This document shows positions 42,400 to 50,878 of a DNA stretch of 64,000 bases, piece after piece; position 1 is the stretch's first letter; each line of letters opens with the position of its first letter. The notes below the pieces were generated by a model. That model did no database searches, was not told the DNA's origin, and was given only the letters and a program-made list of their open reading frames with translations. This stretch comes from CAVSUR01 sp963846005 (GTDB taxonomy: Bacteria > Actinomycetota > Actinomycetes > Streptosporangiales > Streptosporangiaceae), in contig CAWJUH010000003.1 of the NCBI GenBank assembly GCA_963846005.1, positions 992,001 to 1,056,000 on the forward strand, read 5' to 3'. Both the position numbers and the translations under genes were made by a program.

Positions 42400-43440
42400 A
42401 TGCGCGCGGTGCTGGTGGAGCGGTTCGGGGCCCGGCCGGAGGTGACCGAGGTGCCGGATCCGGTCCCGGCCCACGGCGAGGTCGTGCTGCGGGTCGAGGC
42501 GACCGGGCTGTGCCGCAGCGACTGGCACGGCTGGCAGGGCCACGACCCCGGCATCGCCGTGCCGTACGTGCCCGGGCACGAGCTGGCCGGCGTGATCGAG
42601 GCGGCCGGGGCCGGGGTGCACGGCTGGCGGCCCGGGGACCGGGTGACGGTGCCGTTCATCTGCGCCTGCGGTAGCTGCCCGCCCTGCCGGGCCGGGCAGC
42701 AGCAGGTGTGCCTGCACCAGGAGCAGCCGGGCTTCACCCGGTGGGGCTCGTTCGCCGAGTATGTCGCCATCCCCCGGGCGCAGCACAACCTCGTTGCCCT
42801 GCCCGCCGGGCTGAGCTGGACCGCGGCGGCCAGCCTCGGCTGCCGGCTGGCGACCGCCTACCGGGCGGTGCGCTCGGTCGGCCGGGTCGTCGCCGGGGAG
42901 TGGATGGCGGTGTTCGGCTGCGGCGGCGTCGGCCTGTCGGCGGTCATGATCGGCGCGGCCGCCGGGGCGCGGGTGATCGCGGTCGACGTCAGCCAGGCCC
43001 TGGCGCTGGCCGGGCGGCACGGCGCCGAGCACGCCGTGCCGGCCGGGGACGGCGCGGCGGAGCAGATCCGCCAGCTCACCGGCGGCGGAGCGCAGCTGAC
43101 CGTCGACGCGGCCGGATCGGGGCAGGCGGCGGAGGCGGCACTGCGGTCCCTGCGCCCGCGTGGCCGGCACGTGCAAGCCGGGCTGCTGGTCAGCCCGGTG
43201 CGGCTGGACGCGTCCCCGCTCATCGCGGGCGAGCTGCAGTGGCTGGGCAGCCACGGGATGGCCGCGCACGAGTACCCGGCGCTGCTCGCGGAGGTCGGCT
43301 CGGGCGCGCTGCGCCCGGCCGGCCTGGTGACCCGGGTCATCAGCCTGGACGAGGTGCCCGCCGCCCTGGCCGCGATGACCGGCGGCAGCCCGGCCGGGAT
43401 GACCGTCATCGAGCCGGGCCGGCCCGGCTCGGCGCATTGA
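42400..43440 (+). CDS. Zinc-dependent alcohol dehydrogenase
   Basis: A 346-aa medium-chain dehydrogenase. Catalytic zinc ligands are Cys38 and His60 with Glu61 (GHELAGVIEAAG); the structural zinc site has Cys90, Cys93, Cys96 and Cys104 (CGSCPPCRAGQQQVC). The NAD(P) fold is MAVFGCGGVGLSAVMIGAAAGARVIAVDV. The acid at the end of the second strand is Asp, suggesting NAD. The substrate is unknown; an alcohol or polyol is possible. The ATG start is 51 bases after the methyltransferase. Confidence 0.92.
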   Translation: MRAVLVERFGARPEVTEVPDPVPAHGEVVLRVEATGLCRSDWHGWQGHDPGIAVPYVPGHELAGVIEAAGAGVHGWRPGDRVTVPFICACGSCPPCRAGQQQVCLHQEQPGFTRWGSFAEYVAIPRAQHNLVALPAGLSWTAAASLGCRLATAYRAVRSVGRVVAGEWMAVFGCGGVGLSAVMIGAAAGARVIAVDVSQALALAGRHGAEHAVPAGDGAAEQIRQLTGGGAQLTVDAAGSGQAAEAALRSLRPRGRHVQAGLLVSPVRLDASPLIAGELQWLGSHGMAAHEYPALLAEVGSGALRPAGLVTRVISLDEVPAALAAMTGGSPAGMTVIEPGRPGSAH

Positions 43441-43582
43441 GCGCGAGCCTGCTTTCGCGACTATTTGCCACGGCACTAATACTTCCGGCCCTTCTGTTAC
43501 CAGTCGTCATGAATGGCCGCTAGGATCGCCCGGTGATTGGCCTGGCCATCCTGTGACCAGGTTTATTAGCAAAGGAACAGGA

Positions 43583-45034
43583 ATGACCGATTACACGGCG
43601 GCACCACCTTCAGGAACCGCGGCGCCGAACGTGCGGCTGGAGCCGAACGCGATCGGCGTCGCGCAGGACACAGTGATCGGGATGGCCTCGTCAGCGCCTG
43701 CCGCCACGGTCGGGCTGTCGCTGGCCGGGCTGGCCGTGGCCACGAATTACGGCAGCGGGCCCATCCTGATCCTGACCGCGATTCCGATGCTCATCATCGC
43801 CAACTCCTACCGTCGGCTGAACCTGTGGAATGCCAACTGCGGCGCCACGTTCGAGTGGGTCGGCCGGGCCATCAATCCGTACCTGGGCTTCCTGGCCGGC
43901 TGGCTGATGGTCGCCGCATACATCATCGGGACGGTCGCCGAGGTCCTGCTGCTCGGCCCGTCGGTGCTGGCGGTATTCGGCTCCTCGTCGACCAACACCG
44001 GGGCCTACGTCGGCATCGGGGTCGCCACCGGCCTGATCATGCTGGTGATCGCGATCGTCGGCATCCGCATCACCGCCCGGGTGCAGGTCGGCATGGCGCT
44101 GGTGGAATACCTGATCCTGATCGGGCTGGCCATCGCCGGCCTGGTGTACGTGCTCGGGCACCACGCCGGCACCGTCCCGATCACCTCGGCCTGGCTCAGC
44201 CCGAGCGGTATCGACGGCAAGGGCAGCGCGGTGGCCGGCTTCCTGGTCGCGGTGTTCATCTACGGCGGCTGGGACGGCACCCTGTACGTCAACGAGGAGG
44301 TCAAGCACCGCCGGGTCAACCCGGGCCGGGCCGCCATGCTGGCCGTCGGCCTGCTCGCCATCATCTACACGCTGGCGCAGGTGGGCTTCCAGGGCGTGCT
44401 CTCGCCGGCCAAGCTGGCGCATGCGTCGCAGAACGGCACGGCGCTGATCGCGGTGGCCAGCGCGCTCGGCGGCGGCTTCTGGGCGAAGATGATGGCGCTG
44501 TCCATCGCGCTGTCGGTCATCGCGACCACCGGCACCGGGATCGTGCTGTCCGCCCGGATCGTCTACGGCATGGCCAGCTACCGGGTGCTGCCGCAGTTCC
44601 TGGCTAACGTCTCGCGCCGGTTCGCCACCCCGGTCGCCTCCAGCGTCATCGTGGGCCTGCTCATCGTCGGGCTGAGCGCGGTCTATTTCCTCGCGACAAC
44701 CGTCGAGAACGCGTTCTACGACGTCATCGACGTGACCGGCCTGCTTTTCTCGGTGTTCTACATCCTCACCGCGGTGACCAACATCGTCTACTACCGGCGG
44801 CGGGTCTTCAGTAACGCCTGGGAGGCCGTGACCCTGGGCCTGCTGCCGCTGGCCGCGGCGGTGTTCCTGGGCTGGGTCCTGGTCAAGTCGCTGCTGGCCG
44901 CGCCGTCCGCGCAGATCTGGTCCTGCGCCGGCATCCTCGCGGTCGGGCTGGTGCTGCTGGCGGTCGCCCGGTACGTGCTGCAGTCGTCGTTCTTCAGCAT
45001 CCCGCGCGAGAGCGACCGGGCGGCCCGGAGCTGA
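43583..45034 (+). CDS. APC-superfamily amino acid/polyamine permease
   Basis: A 483-aa permease with twelve hydrophobic helices, of the APC/AA-permease type (IGVAQDTVIGMASSAPAATV, NCGATFEWVGRAINPYLGFL, FIYGGWDGTLYVNEEVKHRR). It starts at the ATG 43583 after AAAGGAACAGG, since 43553 has no ribosome site. Its TGA directly abuts the TGA of the TPR gene on the other strand (TGATCA), with no terminator between. Confidence 0.92.
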   Translation: MTDYTAAPPSGTAAPNVRLEPNAIGVAQDTVIGMASSAPAATVGLSLAGLAVATNYGSGPILILTAIPMLIIANSYRRLNLWNANCGATFEWVGRAINPYLGFLAGWLMVAAYIIGTVAEVLLLGPSVLAVFGSSSTNTGAYVGIGVATGLIMLVIAIVGIRITARVQVGMALVEYLILIGLAIAGLVYVLGHHAGTVPITSAWLSPSGIDGKGSAVAGFLVAVFIYGGWDGTLYVNEEVKHRRVNPGRAAMLAVGLLAIIYTLAQVGFQGVLSPAKLAHASQNGTALIAVASALGGGFWAKMMALSIALSVIATTGTGIVLSARIVYGMASYRVLPQFLANVSRRFATPVASSVIVGLLIVGLSAVYFLATTVENAFYDVIDVTGLLFSVFYILTAVTNIVYYRRRVFSNAWEAVTLGLLPLAAAVFLGWVLVKSLLAAPSAQIWSCAGILAVGLVLLAVARYVLQSSFFSIPRESDRAARS

Positions 45035-47044
45035 TCACTCGCCCACGTTCGCCTGGATGGACCGCAACTGCCCGATGACCGGGTCGTCGGGCGGCAGCAG
45101 GCGGCGGCAGCGCTCCATCGTGTCGCGCAGCACGGCCCGGGCGTCGCCCAGCCGGCCGACCTCGTAGTAGGCCTGGGCCAGCCGGGCACTGGCCTGCAGC
45201 GTATCGGGGTGCTCGGCGCCCAGCACCCGGGCGTAGCCCGCCCGGGCCAGCTCGAAGGCCTGGACGGCGGAGGCCATCTTGCCCGCCGAGTGGTAGGCGG
45301 CGCCGAGGCTCTCGCGGGTCCGCAGCGTGTCGGGATGATCGCGGCCGAGGGCGCGCTCGCGGTCGGCCAGCACCCGCTTGTACGCCGACACCGCGTCCTT
45401 GCTGCGGCCGCCGGCCTGGTAGGCGTCGGCCAGGCCCTGGCGGGTGGTCATGGTCTGCGGGTGCTGGGCGCCCTGGCTGCGCTCCCGCTCGGCGAGCGTG
45501 CGCCGGTACAGCGTGACCGCCTCGGCGTGCTGCCCGGTCGCGAGGTAGGCGGCGGCCAGCTCGTCCCGGGCGCCGAGAGTGTCCGGATGGCCGGGGCCGC
45601 TCAGGTGCTCGTAGTCGCCGACCGCCCGGTTCAGCACGGTGATCGCGTCCTGCACCTGGCCGGCGGCGATCAGCGCGTGGCCGAGCCGGCGCCGGGCCTC
45701 GATCACCGAGTGGTGATCCTGCCCCAGCTTGTGAATGTGGCTGTCGAGCACCCACTGGAACCAGGGCACCGAGTCCGCGGGGCGCCCGGCGGTCAGGTAG
45801 GCGTCGGCCAGGCGCTGGCCGGCCAGCAGTGTGTCCGGGTGGCCGGCGCCGAGCAGCCGGTCGCCGGTGGTGGCCAGGTCCCGCCAGTAGCTGACGGCCG
45901 GGCCGGTGAGGCGGCCGTTGTCCAGGCTCCGGCCCGCCCGGACCAGCACCTTGTCGCAGCCGCCCGACCACAGGCGGTCCCCGGCCGTCTGCTGCAGGGC
46001 CGCCGCGCACGCCCGCAGGCTGGCCGTCAGCTCGTCTTCGTCGTCGCCGTCCGGCCACGCCTGGGCCAGCGCGTCCGCGGCGGCCCGGACGGCCCCCTCC
46101 AGCATGTCGTCGGGCATCATGTCCCGCAGCGCGTGCTGCAGCACCGGGCTGATCCGCACTGCGCGGTGCCCGGCCGGGTCGACGCTCAGCAGCCCGCTGC
46201 GCTCCAGCGCGGTCAGCGCCGCGGCGGCGCGCTCGCTGGCCGCCGGGCCGGCGTCGCCGCCCAGGTAGGCCCGGGCCGCCGCGCCGGACAGCACGGCCGC
46301 CGGGATATCGTGCCCGTCCAGCAGCGCGGCGAGCGCCAGCAGCGCCTGGGCTGACCCGTCGGCCAGCTGGTCGGCCTGCTCGAAGGAGAACGTCCAGGTG
46401 ACCGCCGCGGCCGGAGGGACAGCGGTGCCGGTCGCGAGCTGCTCGCAGCGGCGGGCGAAGTAGTCGCGGTACTCCCGGCAGGACAGCGTGGACGAGGCGA
46501 TCACCGCGCTGGCCTGAGCCAGCGCGGCCGGCTCGCAGCTCAGGTCGCGGACTAGGTCGATCGCGCCGAGCCGCTGGTCCGGGTCGGCGGTGAGGCGGCC
46601 CATCAGATAGCTGAGCGCCTCCCGCGAGGTGAACGGCCCGACCTGCAGTGCCGTCACCCGGGCGGGCACGGCCTGCGCGTCGGACGTGGTCACCAGCACC
46701 CGGCCGGCCGGGCCGGACGGCCACAGCCCGCCCGCGCCGGCCGAGCCGGACAGGTCGTCCAGCACCACCAGCCACGGCCGGCTCGTCTCGGCCAGCCAGC
46801 CGAGGAACCGGGCCGCCAGCGTCTCGGCCGTGTCACCCGGGCCGACGTTCATCGTCGCGACCGCCGCGGCGGCGTAGCCGGCCAGCACCGAGGCGCGGCT
46901 GGTGCCCGTGATCCAGACCAGCAGGTCGGCCTGCCGGGATTGCCACAGCGACTCGGCGTAAGCCACGGCGAGCTGGGTCTTGCCCGACGAGCGCAGCCAG
47001 TCGGGCTGCTGCGCGCCGTCCGGGCGGACCGGGACCAGCGCCAC
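45035..47044 (-). CDS. NB-ARC-like ATPase with C-terminal TPR repeats
   Basis: At least 669 aa. The N-terminal NTPase has a P-loop region WLRSSGKTQLAVAYAESLW in which the usual first glycine is absent and only GKT remains, a Walker B RPWLVVLDDLSG, and an RVLVTTSD sensor. Residues 250-370 form a helical arm. From about 400, at least six 42-residue TPR/kinesin-light-chain-type repeats follow (ALGRDHPDTLRTRESLGAAY and similar). The STAND-like plan suits a signal-responsive scaffold, and actinobacteria have many of unknown function. The frame is open and looks coding up to 47200 (ERLAADLRRAREDGPAWPIR), but it has no standard start there; I use the GTG at 47044 and mark the start uncertain. Confidence 0.8.
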   Translation of the reverse strand: MALVPVRPDGAQQPDWLRSSGKTQLAVAYAESLWQSRQADLLVWITGTSRASVLAGYAAAAVATMNVGPGDTAETLAARFLGWLAETSRPWLVVLDDLSGSAGAGGLWPSGPAGRVLVTTSDAQAVPARVTALQVGPFTSREALSYLMGRLTADPDQRLGAIDLVRDLSCEPAALAQASAVIASSTLSCREYRDYFARRCEQLATGTAVPPAAAVTWTFSFEQADQLADGSAQALLALAALLDGHDIPAAVLSGAAARAYLGGDAGPAASERAAAALTALERSGLLSVDPAGHRAVRISPVLQHALRDMMPDDMLEGAVRAAADALAQAWPDGDDEDELTASLRACAAALQQTAGDRLWSGGCDKVLVRAGRSLDNGRLTGPAVSYWRDLATTGDRLLGAGHPDTLLAGQRLADAYLTAGRPADSVPWFQWVLDSHIHKLGQDHHSVIEARRRLGHALIAAGQVQDAITVLNRAVGDYEHLSGPGHPDTLGARDELAAAYLATGQHAEAVTLYRRTLAERERSQGAQHPQTMTTRQGLADAYQAGGRSKDAVSAYKRVLADRERALGRDHPDTLRTRESLGAAYHSAGKMASAVQAFELARAGYARVLGAEHPDTLQASARLAQAYYEVGRLGDARAVLRDTMERCRRLLPPDDPVIGQLRSIQANVGE

Positions 47045-47210
47045 CGCCGCGCCGGGCCCGAGCGAGCTGCCGAGGGCCGGCGCGGTCTCCGGGCGGGCGC
47101 TGAAGCCGTCGGCGAGCGCGGGCAGCGTGCCGGACCTGATCGGCCAGGCCGGGCCGTCCTCGCGGGCCCGGCGCAGGTCGGCGGCCAGGCGCTCCGCTAT
47201 TCACGCCCGG

Positions 47211-47279
47211 CTACTTTCCCGCTAACGGGACCGGGCAGCCGCGACCCGGGCGGCGGTCTCCCGCCCTGGACTTCATCAT
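47211..47279 (-). CDS. Possible 22-residue ORF upstream of the TPR gene
   Basis: ATG-ATG at 47279/47276 is preceded by GGAGGGGACAG, one of the better ribosome sites in the window, and reads 22 codons to a TAG at 47211, ending about 10 bases before the coding-like extension of the TPR gene. The peptide is basic (MMKSRAGDRR and on). It may be a leader peptide, or the displaced true start of the TPR protein if the sequence is faulty here. Confidence is low. Confidence 0.25.
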   Translation of the reverse strand: MMKSRAGDRRPGRGCPVPLAGK

Positions 47280-47534
47280 CTGTCCCCTCCGGTCTGCTGC
47301 CTCGCCCCGCAGGGCCTAGCTGACGCCCCGGCGGGCCCCGCAGGGCCGCGGACTGCACCATCTTGGGTCATAGGGTGCCGCTCAGCAGCAACAATCGGCA
47401 AATCGGCCCCGCCGCGAGGGGCCGCCGCGGCCCCGGGGCGGGCCCGGGCGCCCGCCCGCGGGCCGGTCCCGGGCGGCGCCGGTCCCGCTCAGTAGAGTGA
47501 GCCGGTCACCGGTGATCGCAGCGAGGTAATCCGC
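47280..47534. other. Control region between divergent TPR and Nudix-like genes
   Basis: About 255 bases with no gene. CATCTTGGGTCATAGGGT near 47360 is the least GC-rich part and may hold promoters. I see no clear -35/-10 pair and no long palindrome. Confidence 0.3.
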
Positions 47535-48725
47535 GTGCCCGACGCAACCCGGCCGGCTGCGCCGCCCCCGGCCCTGTCCCAGTGGCTCAGCGCCCGCCGG
47601 GCGCTGGCCCGCAGCCGGCCGCAGCTGACCGCGCTCGCGGCGGGACTGTACCCGGGCCGCCGCGCGCCCGTCCCCGGCGGCCTGCTGGCCGCGCCGGGCT
47701 GGATCCCGGCCGCCCCGGTCGGCCTGGCCGGCCTGCGGCTGCGGCAGGCCAGCCTGCCGCCGCGCTACCCGCGGCGGCCGGAGCCCGCGCACCTGCTGCC
47801 CGCGCGGCCCGGCGGCGGCCGTTACCCCGGCTACGCCGCGGCGGTCGCCGCGCTGGACCCGCCCGCGGTGTTCGAGAACCGGCCGGTGTACCAGCTGACC
47901 GCGGCGTCCCTGGCCGGGACGCCGGAGCTGCGCTTCGCGCCCGGGCGGTACTTCGACGGCACGAGCCTCGGCCAGGCCGTGGCGCACGAGCTGTCGGCGG
48001 CCTGGCTGCGGGCGCCCGGCCGGATCACGCTGGCTGGCCTGCCGCTGCGGGCGGACGTGGGGGACCCGTGCGACCTCGCCGCCCGCCCGGCCACGGTGGC
48101 GGTGTCGACCCTCACGCTGCGCCGCGAGCCCGGCGGTGCCGCCTCGTTCCTGCTGCACTGGCGCGACCCGGCCAAGGTCGCGCACGCCGCCGGGGTCAGC
48201 CATGTCGTGCCCGCCGGGATCTTCCAGCCGGTCGCGGCGACCGCGGCCAGCGCCGCCGCGGACTTCGACCTGTGGCGGTGCATGGTGCGCGAGTTCGCCG
48301 AGGAACTGCTCGGCGCGCCGGAGGCCCGCACGCTCGCCGGCGGCGCGGTGGACTACCCGGGCTGGCCGCTGTACCGCCAGCTCACCGCGGCCCGCCAGGC
48401 CGGGCAGGCCGCCGTCTACTGCCTGGGCGCGGGGGTGGACCCGCTCAGCCTGGCCACCGACATCCTCACCGTGGCGGTACTCGACGCCGCGGTATTCGAC
48501 GCCGCGTTCGGCGCGCTTTCCGCGGCCAACGCCGAGGGACGGCTGCTGACCGTGGACGGCTCGCCGTTCATCCCGTTCACCGCCGCCTGGGTCGCCCGGT
48601 TCGCCGCGGACGGCGCGCCGGTCCAGGCGGCCGGGGCGGCGCTGCTGCACCTGGCCTGGCAGCACCGGGCCGCCCTCGGCTGCGCCGGGTCCGGGCCCCC
48701 CGCCGCCGGGCAGGCGGCCAGATAA
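47535..48725 (+). CDS. Unknown protein with Nudix-box-like motif
   Basis: The 396-aa protein has a Pro/Ala/Arg-rich start and then a folded part from about 100 (FENRPVYQLTAASL, ELRFAPGRYFDGTSLGQAVA, AASFLLHWRDPAKVAHAAGV, DFDLWRCMVREFAEELLGA). REFAEELLG resembles the REx2EE core of a Nudix box. Similar domains occur at the end of actinobacterial regulators as far as I recall, but here no helix-turn-helix precedes it. The GTG start follows GAGGTAA. It is divergent from the NB-ARC/TPR gene; the two could be linked. The biochemical role is unknown. Confidence 0.68.
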   Translation: MPDATRPAAPPPALSQWLSARRALARSRPQLTALAAGLYPGRRAPVPGGLLAAPGWIPAAPVGLAGLRLRQASLPPRYPRRPEPAHLLPARPGGGRYPGYAAAVAALDPPAVFENRPVYQLTAASLAGTPELRFAPGRYFDGTSLGQAVAHELSAAWLRAPGRITLAGLPLRADVGDPCDLAARPATVAVSTLTLRREPGGAASFLLHWRDPAKVAHAAGVSHVVPAGIFQPVAATAASAAADFDLWRCMVREFAEELLGAPEARTLAGGAVDYPGWPLYRQLTAARQAGQAAVYCLGAGVDPLSLATDILTVAVLDAAVFDAAFGALSAANAEGRLLTVDGSPFIPFTAAWVARFAADGAPVQAAGAALLHLAWQHRAALGCAGSGPPAAGQAAR

Positions 48726-48794
48726 CACCGCGGCCGGCGGCGGTTAGTATCCGGGTAGGCCCGATCTCGCGCACCCCGGACGGAAGGCGGCGCC

Positions 48795-50177
48795 ATGCTA
48801 GTAGCCGGCGTTGACTCCTCCACCCAGTCCACCAAGGTCCTGTTGTGCGACGCCGCCGACGGCACCGTGGTCGGCCGCGGCAGCGCCCCGCACCCGGCCG
48901 GCACCGAGTGCGATCCGCAGGCCTGGTGGCAGGCGCTGCAGGCGGCGGGCGAGGGGCTGCTGACCCGCGCCGCGGCGGTGGGCGTGGCCGGCCAGCAGCA
49001 CGGCATGGTCGTGGTCGACGAGGCGGGCCGGGTCGTGCGGCCCGCGCTGCTGTGGAACGACCTGCGCTCGGCCCCGGAGGCGGCCCGGCTGCTGGCCGGC
49101 CACGGCGGGCCGGGCTGGTGGGCCGCGCAGACCGGCAGCGTGCCGACCGCCTCGTTCACGGTGACCAAGCTTGCCTGGCTGGCCGGGCACGAACCGGACC
49201 GGGCGGCCGCGGTCAGCCTGGTGCTGCTGCCGCACGACTGGCTGACCTGGCGGCTCGGCGCGGCCGAGCCGCGCACCGACCGGGGCGATGCGTCCGGCAC
49301 CGGCTACTTCTCGCCCGCGGACGGCCGCTGGCTGACCGGGCTGGCCGGATCCGCGCTCGGCCATCCGGTGCGGCTGCCGCGGCTGGCCGGCCCGGCCGAG
49401 GCCGTCGGCGAGACCCGCTGGGGCGCGGTGCTGTCGGCCGGTACCGGCGACAACATGGGCGCGGCGCTCGGCCTGGCCCTGGAGCCGGGCGACGTGGTGG
49501 TGTCGATCGGCACCTCAGGCACCGCCTTCACGGTCGCGGCCGAGCCGCCGGCCGACCCCTCCGGGGCGGTGGCCGGGTTCGCCGACGCCACCGGCCGGTA
49601 CCTGCCCCTGGTGTGCACGGTGAACGCCGGCCTGGTGCTGACCGCCGCGGCCGCGCTGACCGGCACCGACCTGGCCGGGCTGTCCGCGCGGGCGCTGGCC
49701 GCGCCGTCCGGCGCAGGCGGGATGACGATGCTGCCCTATTTCGACGGCGAGCGGACCCCGAACCGGCCGGACGCGACCGGGGTGCTGCGCGGGCTGACCA
49801 CTGCCAACGCCACGGCCGGCAACCTCGCCCGGGCCGCGGTCGAGGCGGTGCTGGCCTCGCTGGCCGAGGCCGCCGGCCTGCTCGGCCGGGCCGCGCCCGG
49901 CGCCGCGGCCCGGCGGATCCTGCTGATCGGCGGCGGGGCCAGGTCGGAGGCGGTCTGCCGGATCGCGCCCGGCATCTTCGGGGCGCAGGTGCTGGTGCCC
50001 GAGCCGGAGGAGTACGTGGCGCTCGGGGCGGCCCGGCAGGCCGCCTGGGCGCTGGCCGGCAGTCCGCAGCCGCCCGCATGGCCCGCCCGCCCGGCGGCGG
50101 CCTACGACGGCGAGCTGGCCGCCGCGGTCAGCGAGCGCTACGCCCGGCTGCGGGCCGACACCGGGGTCTGGGGCTAG
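48795..50177 (+). CDS. xylB: Xylulokinase
   Basis: A 460-aa FGGY kinase that phosphorylates D-xylulose to xylulose 5-phosphate. The N-terminal VAGVDSSTQSTKVLLCDA and the xylulokinase-typical GVAGQQHGMVVVDEAG and LLWNDLRS are present, with LSAGTGDNMGAALGLAL, VSIGTSGTAF, YFDGERTPNRPDATG and ILLIGGGARSEAVCRIA. It has no isomerase or sugar transporter next to it. The ATG follows GGAAGG. Confidence 0.88.
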   Translation: MLVAGVDSSTQSTKVLLCDAADGTVVGRGSAPHPAGTECDPQAWWQALQAAGEGLLTRAAAVGVAGQQHGMVVVDEAGRVVRPALLWNDLRSAPEAARLLAGHGGPGWWAAQTGSVPTASFTVTKLAWLAGHEPDRAAAVSLVLLPHDWLTWRLGAAEPRTDRGDASGTGYFSPADGRWLTGLAGSALGHPVRLPRLAGPAEAVGETRWGAVLSAGTGDNMGAALGLALEPGDVVVSIGTSGTAFTVAAEPPADPSGAVAGFADATGRYLPLVCTVNAGLVLTAAAALTGTDLAGLSARALAAPSGAGGMTMLPYFDGERTPNRPDATGVLRGLTTANATAGNLARAAVEAVLASLAEAAGLLGRAAPGAAARRILLIGGGARSEAVCRIAPGIFGAQVLVPEPEEYVALGAARQAAWALAGSPQPPAWPARPAAAYDGELAAAVSERYARLRADTGVWG

Positions 50178-50299
50178 GGCCCGGCTCGCGCCGGGCACCG
50201 ACATCGAGGCGGCGGTGGACGCGGCGATGCGGATGCCCGGCTACGACGACCCCGGCCTGACCGGCCGCCGCGGCCAGGCCGGGGAGGTCACCGGGCCGG

Positions 50300-50809
50300 T
50301 CACTGGTCCGGGGGCGGCAGCACCGGCTCGTCCGCGGCGGCCGCGCCGATCCGGGCGGCGGCCGACTGCCGCCCGGATCGGACCGGGACGTGCGAGGTGG
50401 CGGCGGCCAGCCCGGACACCGGCATGTTGGAGTAGATGCACTCCATCGAGCCCGCCGGGACCCGGTAGGTCTCGTGCCAGATGCCGACGTCACCGGAGGT
50501 GCCGACGACCCGGTTGAACTTCCGCCAGGCGGCCAGGTGCGGCTCGCGCGGGCTGCGGGCGAACGAGCTCAGGTCCTCGAAGGACCGCCAGTACTGCACG
50601 ACCAGCGGCTGCGGGAAGAAGTAGCTGCGCGTCGCGAGCAGCCCGGAGTCCGGGTCACGGGCCAGCGCGGCCAGCATCCGCGGCATCGCCGTGAACACCG
50701 GCAGCCAGGACCGGATCTTGAGCAGGTTGTTGAACCGCATCCCGATCAGGAAGACCACGATCTCCCCGTCGGCCTCCGCGGTGTAGCGGCCGGGATGGAC
50801 CTGCGCCAT
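50300..50809 (-). CDS. DUF4188 / monooxygenase-like protein
   Basis: A 169-aa protein of the DUF4188 type, with a dimeric alpha-beta-barrel (ABM-like) pattern: DGEIVVFLIGMRFNNLLKIR, SYFFPQPLVVQYWRSFEDLS and FNRVVGTSGDVGIWHETYRV. The function is unknown. It lies downstream of the efflux MFS on the opposite side of its regulator, same strand being shared with the MFS gene, with a 69-base gap, so cotranscription is possible but not in the natural order (MFS reads towards it). Confidence 0.82.
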   Translation of the reverse strand: MAQVHPGRYTAEADGEIVVFLIGMRFNNLLKIRSWLPVFTAMPRMLAALARDPDSGLLATRSYFFPQPLVVQYWRSFEDLSSFARSPREPHLAAWRKFNRVVGTSGDVGIWHETYRVPAGSMECIYSNMPVSGLAAATSHVPVRSGRQSAAARIGAAAADEPVLPPPDQ

Positions 50810-50878
50810 GACGATTCTCCTTCGGTCAGAGCCTGCCAGCTCAGCATGACGGATGAGGGCACCGGCGGGGCCGGCTGG

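Noticed and set aside
45032..45037. TGATCA formed by two abutting stop codons
   Set aside because: Two convergent genes ending at the same point produce this by chance; there is no further symmetry.
50178..50299. Coding-like stretch between xylB and the DUF4188 gene
   Set aside because: A 40-residue frame without a start or ribosome site; too short to call.
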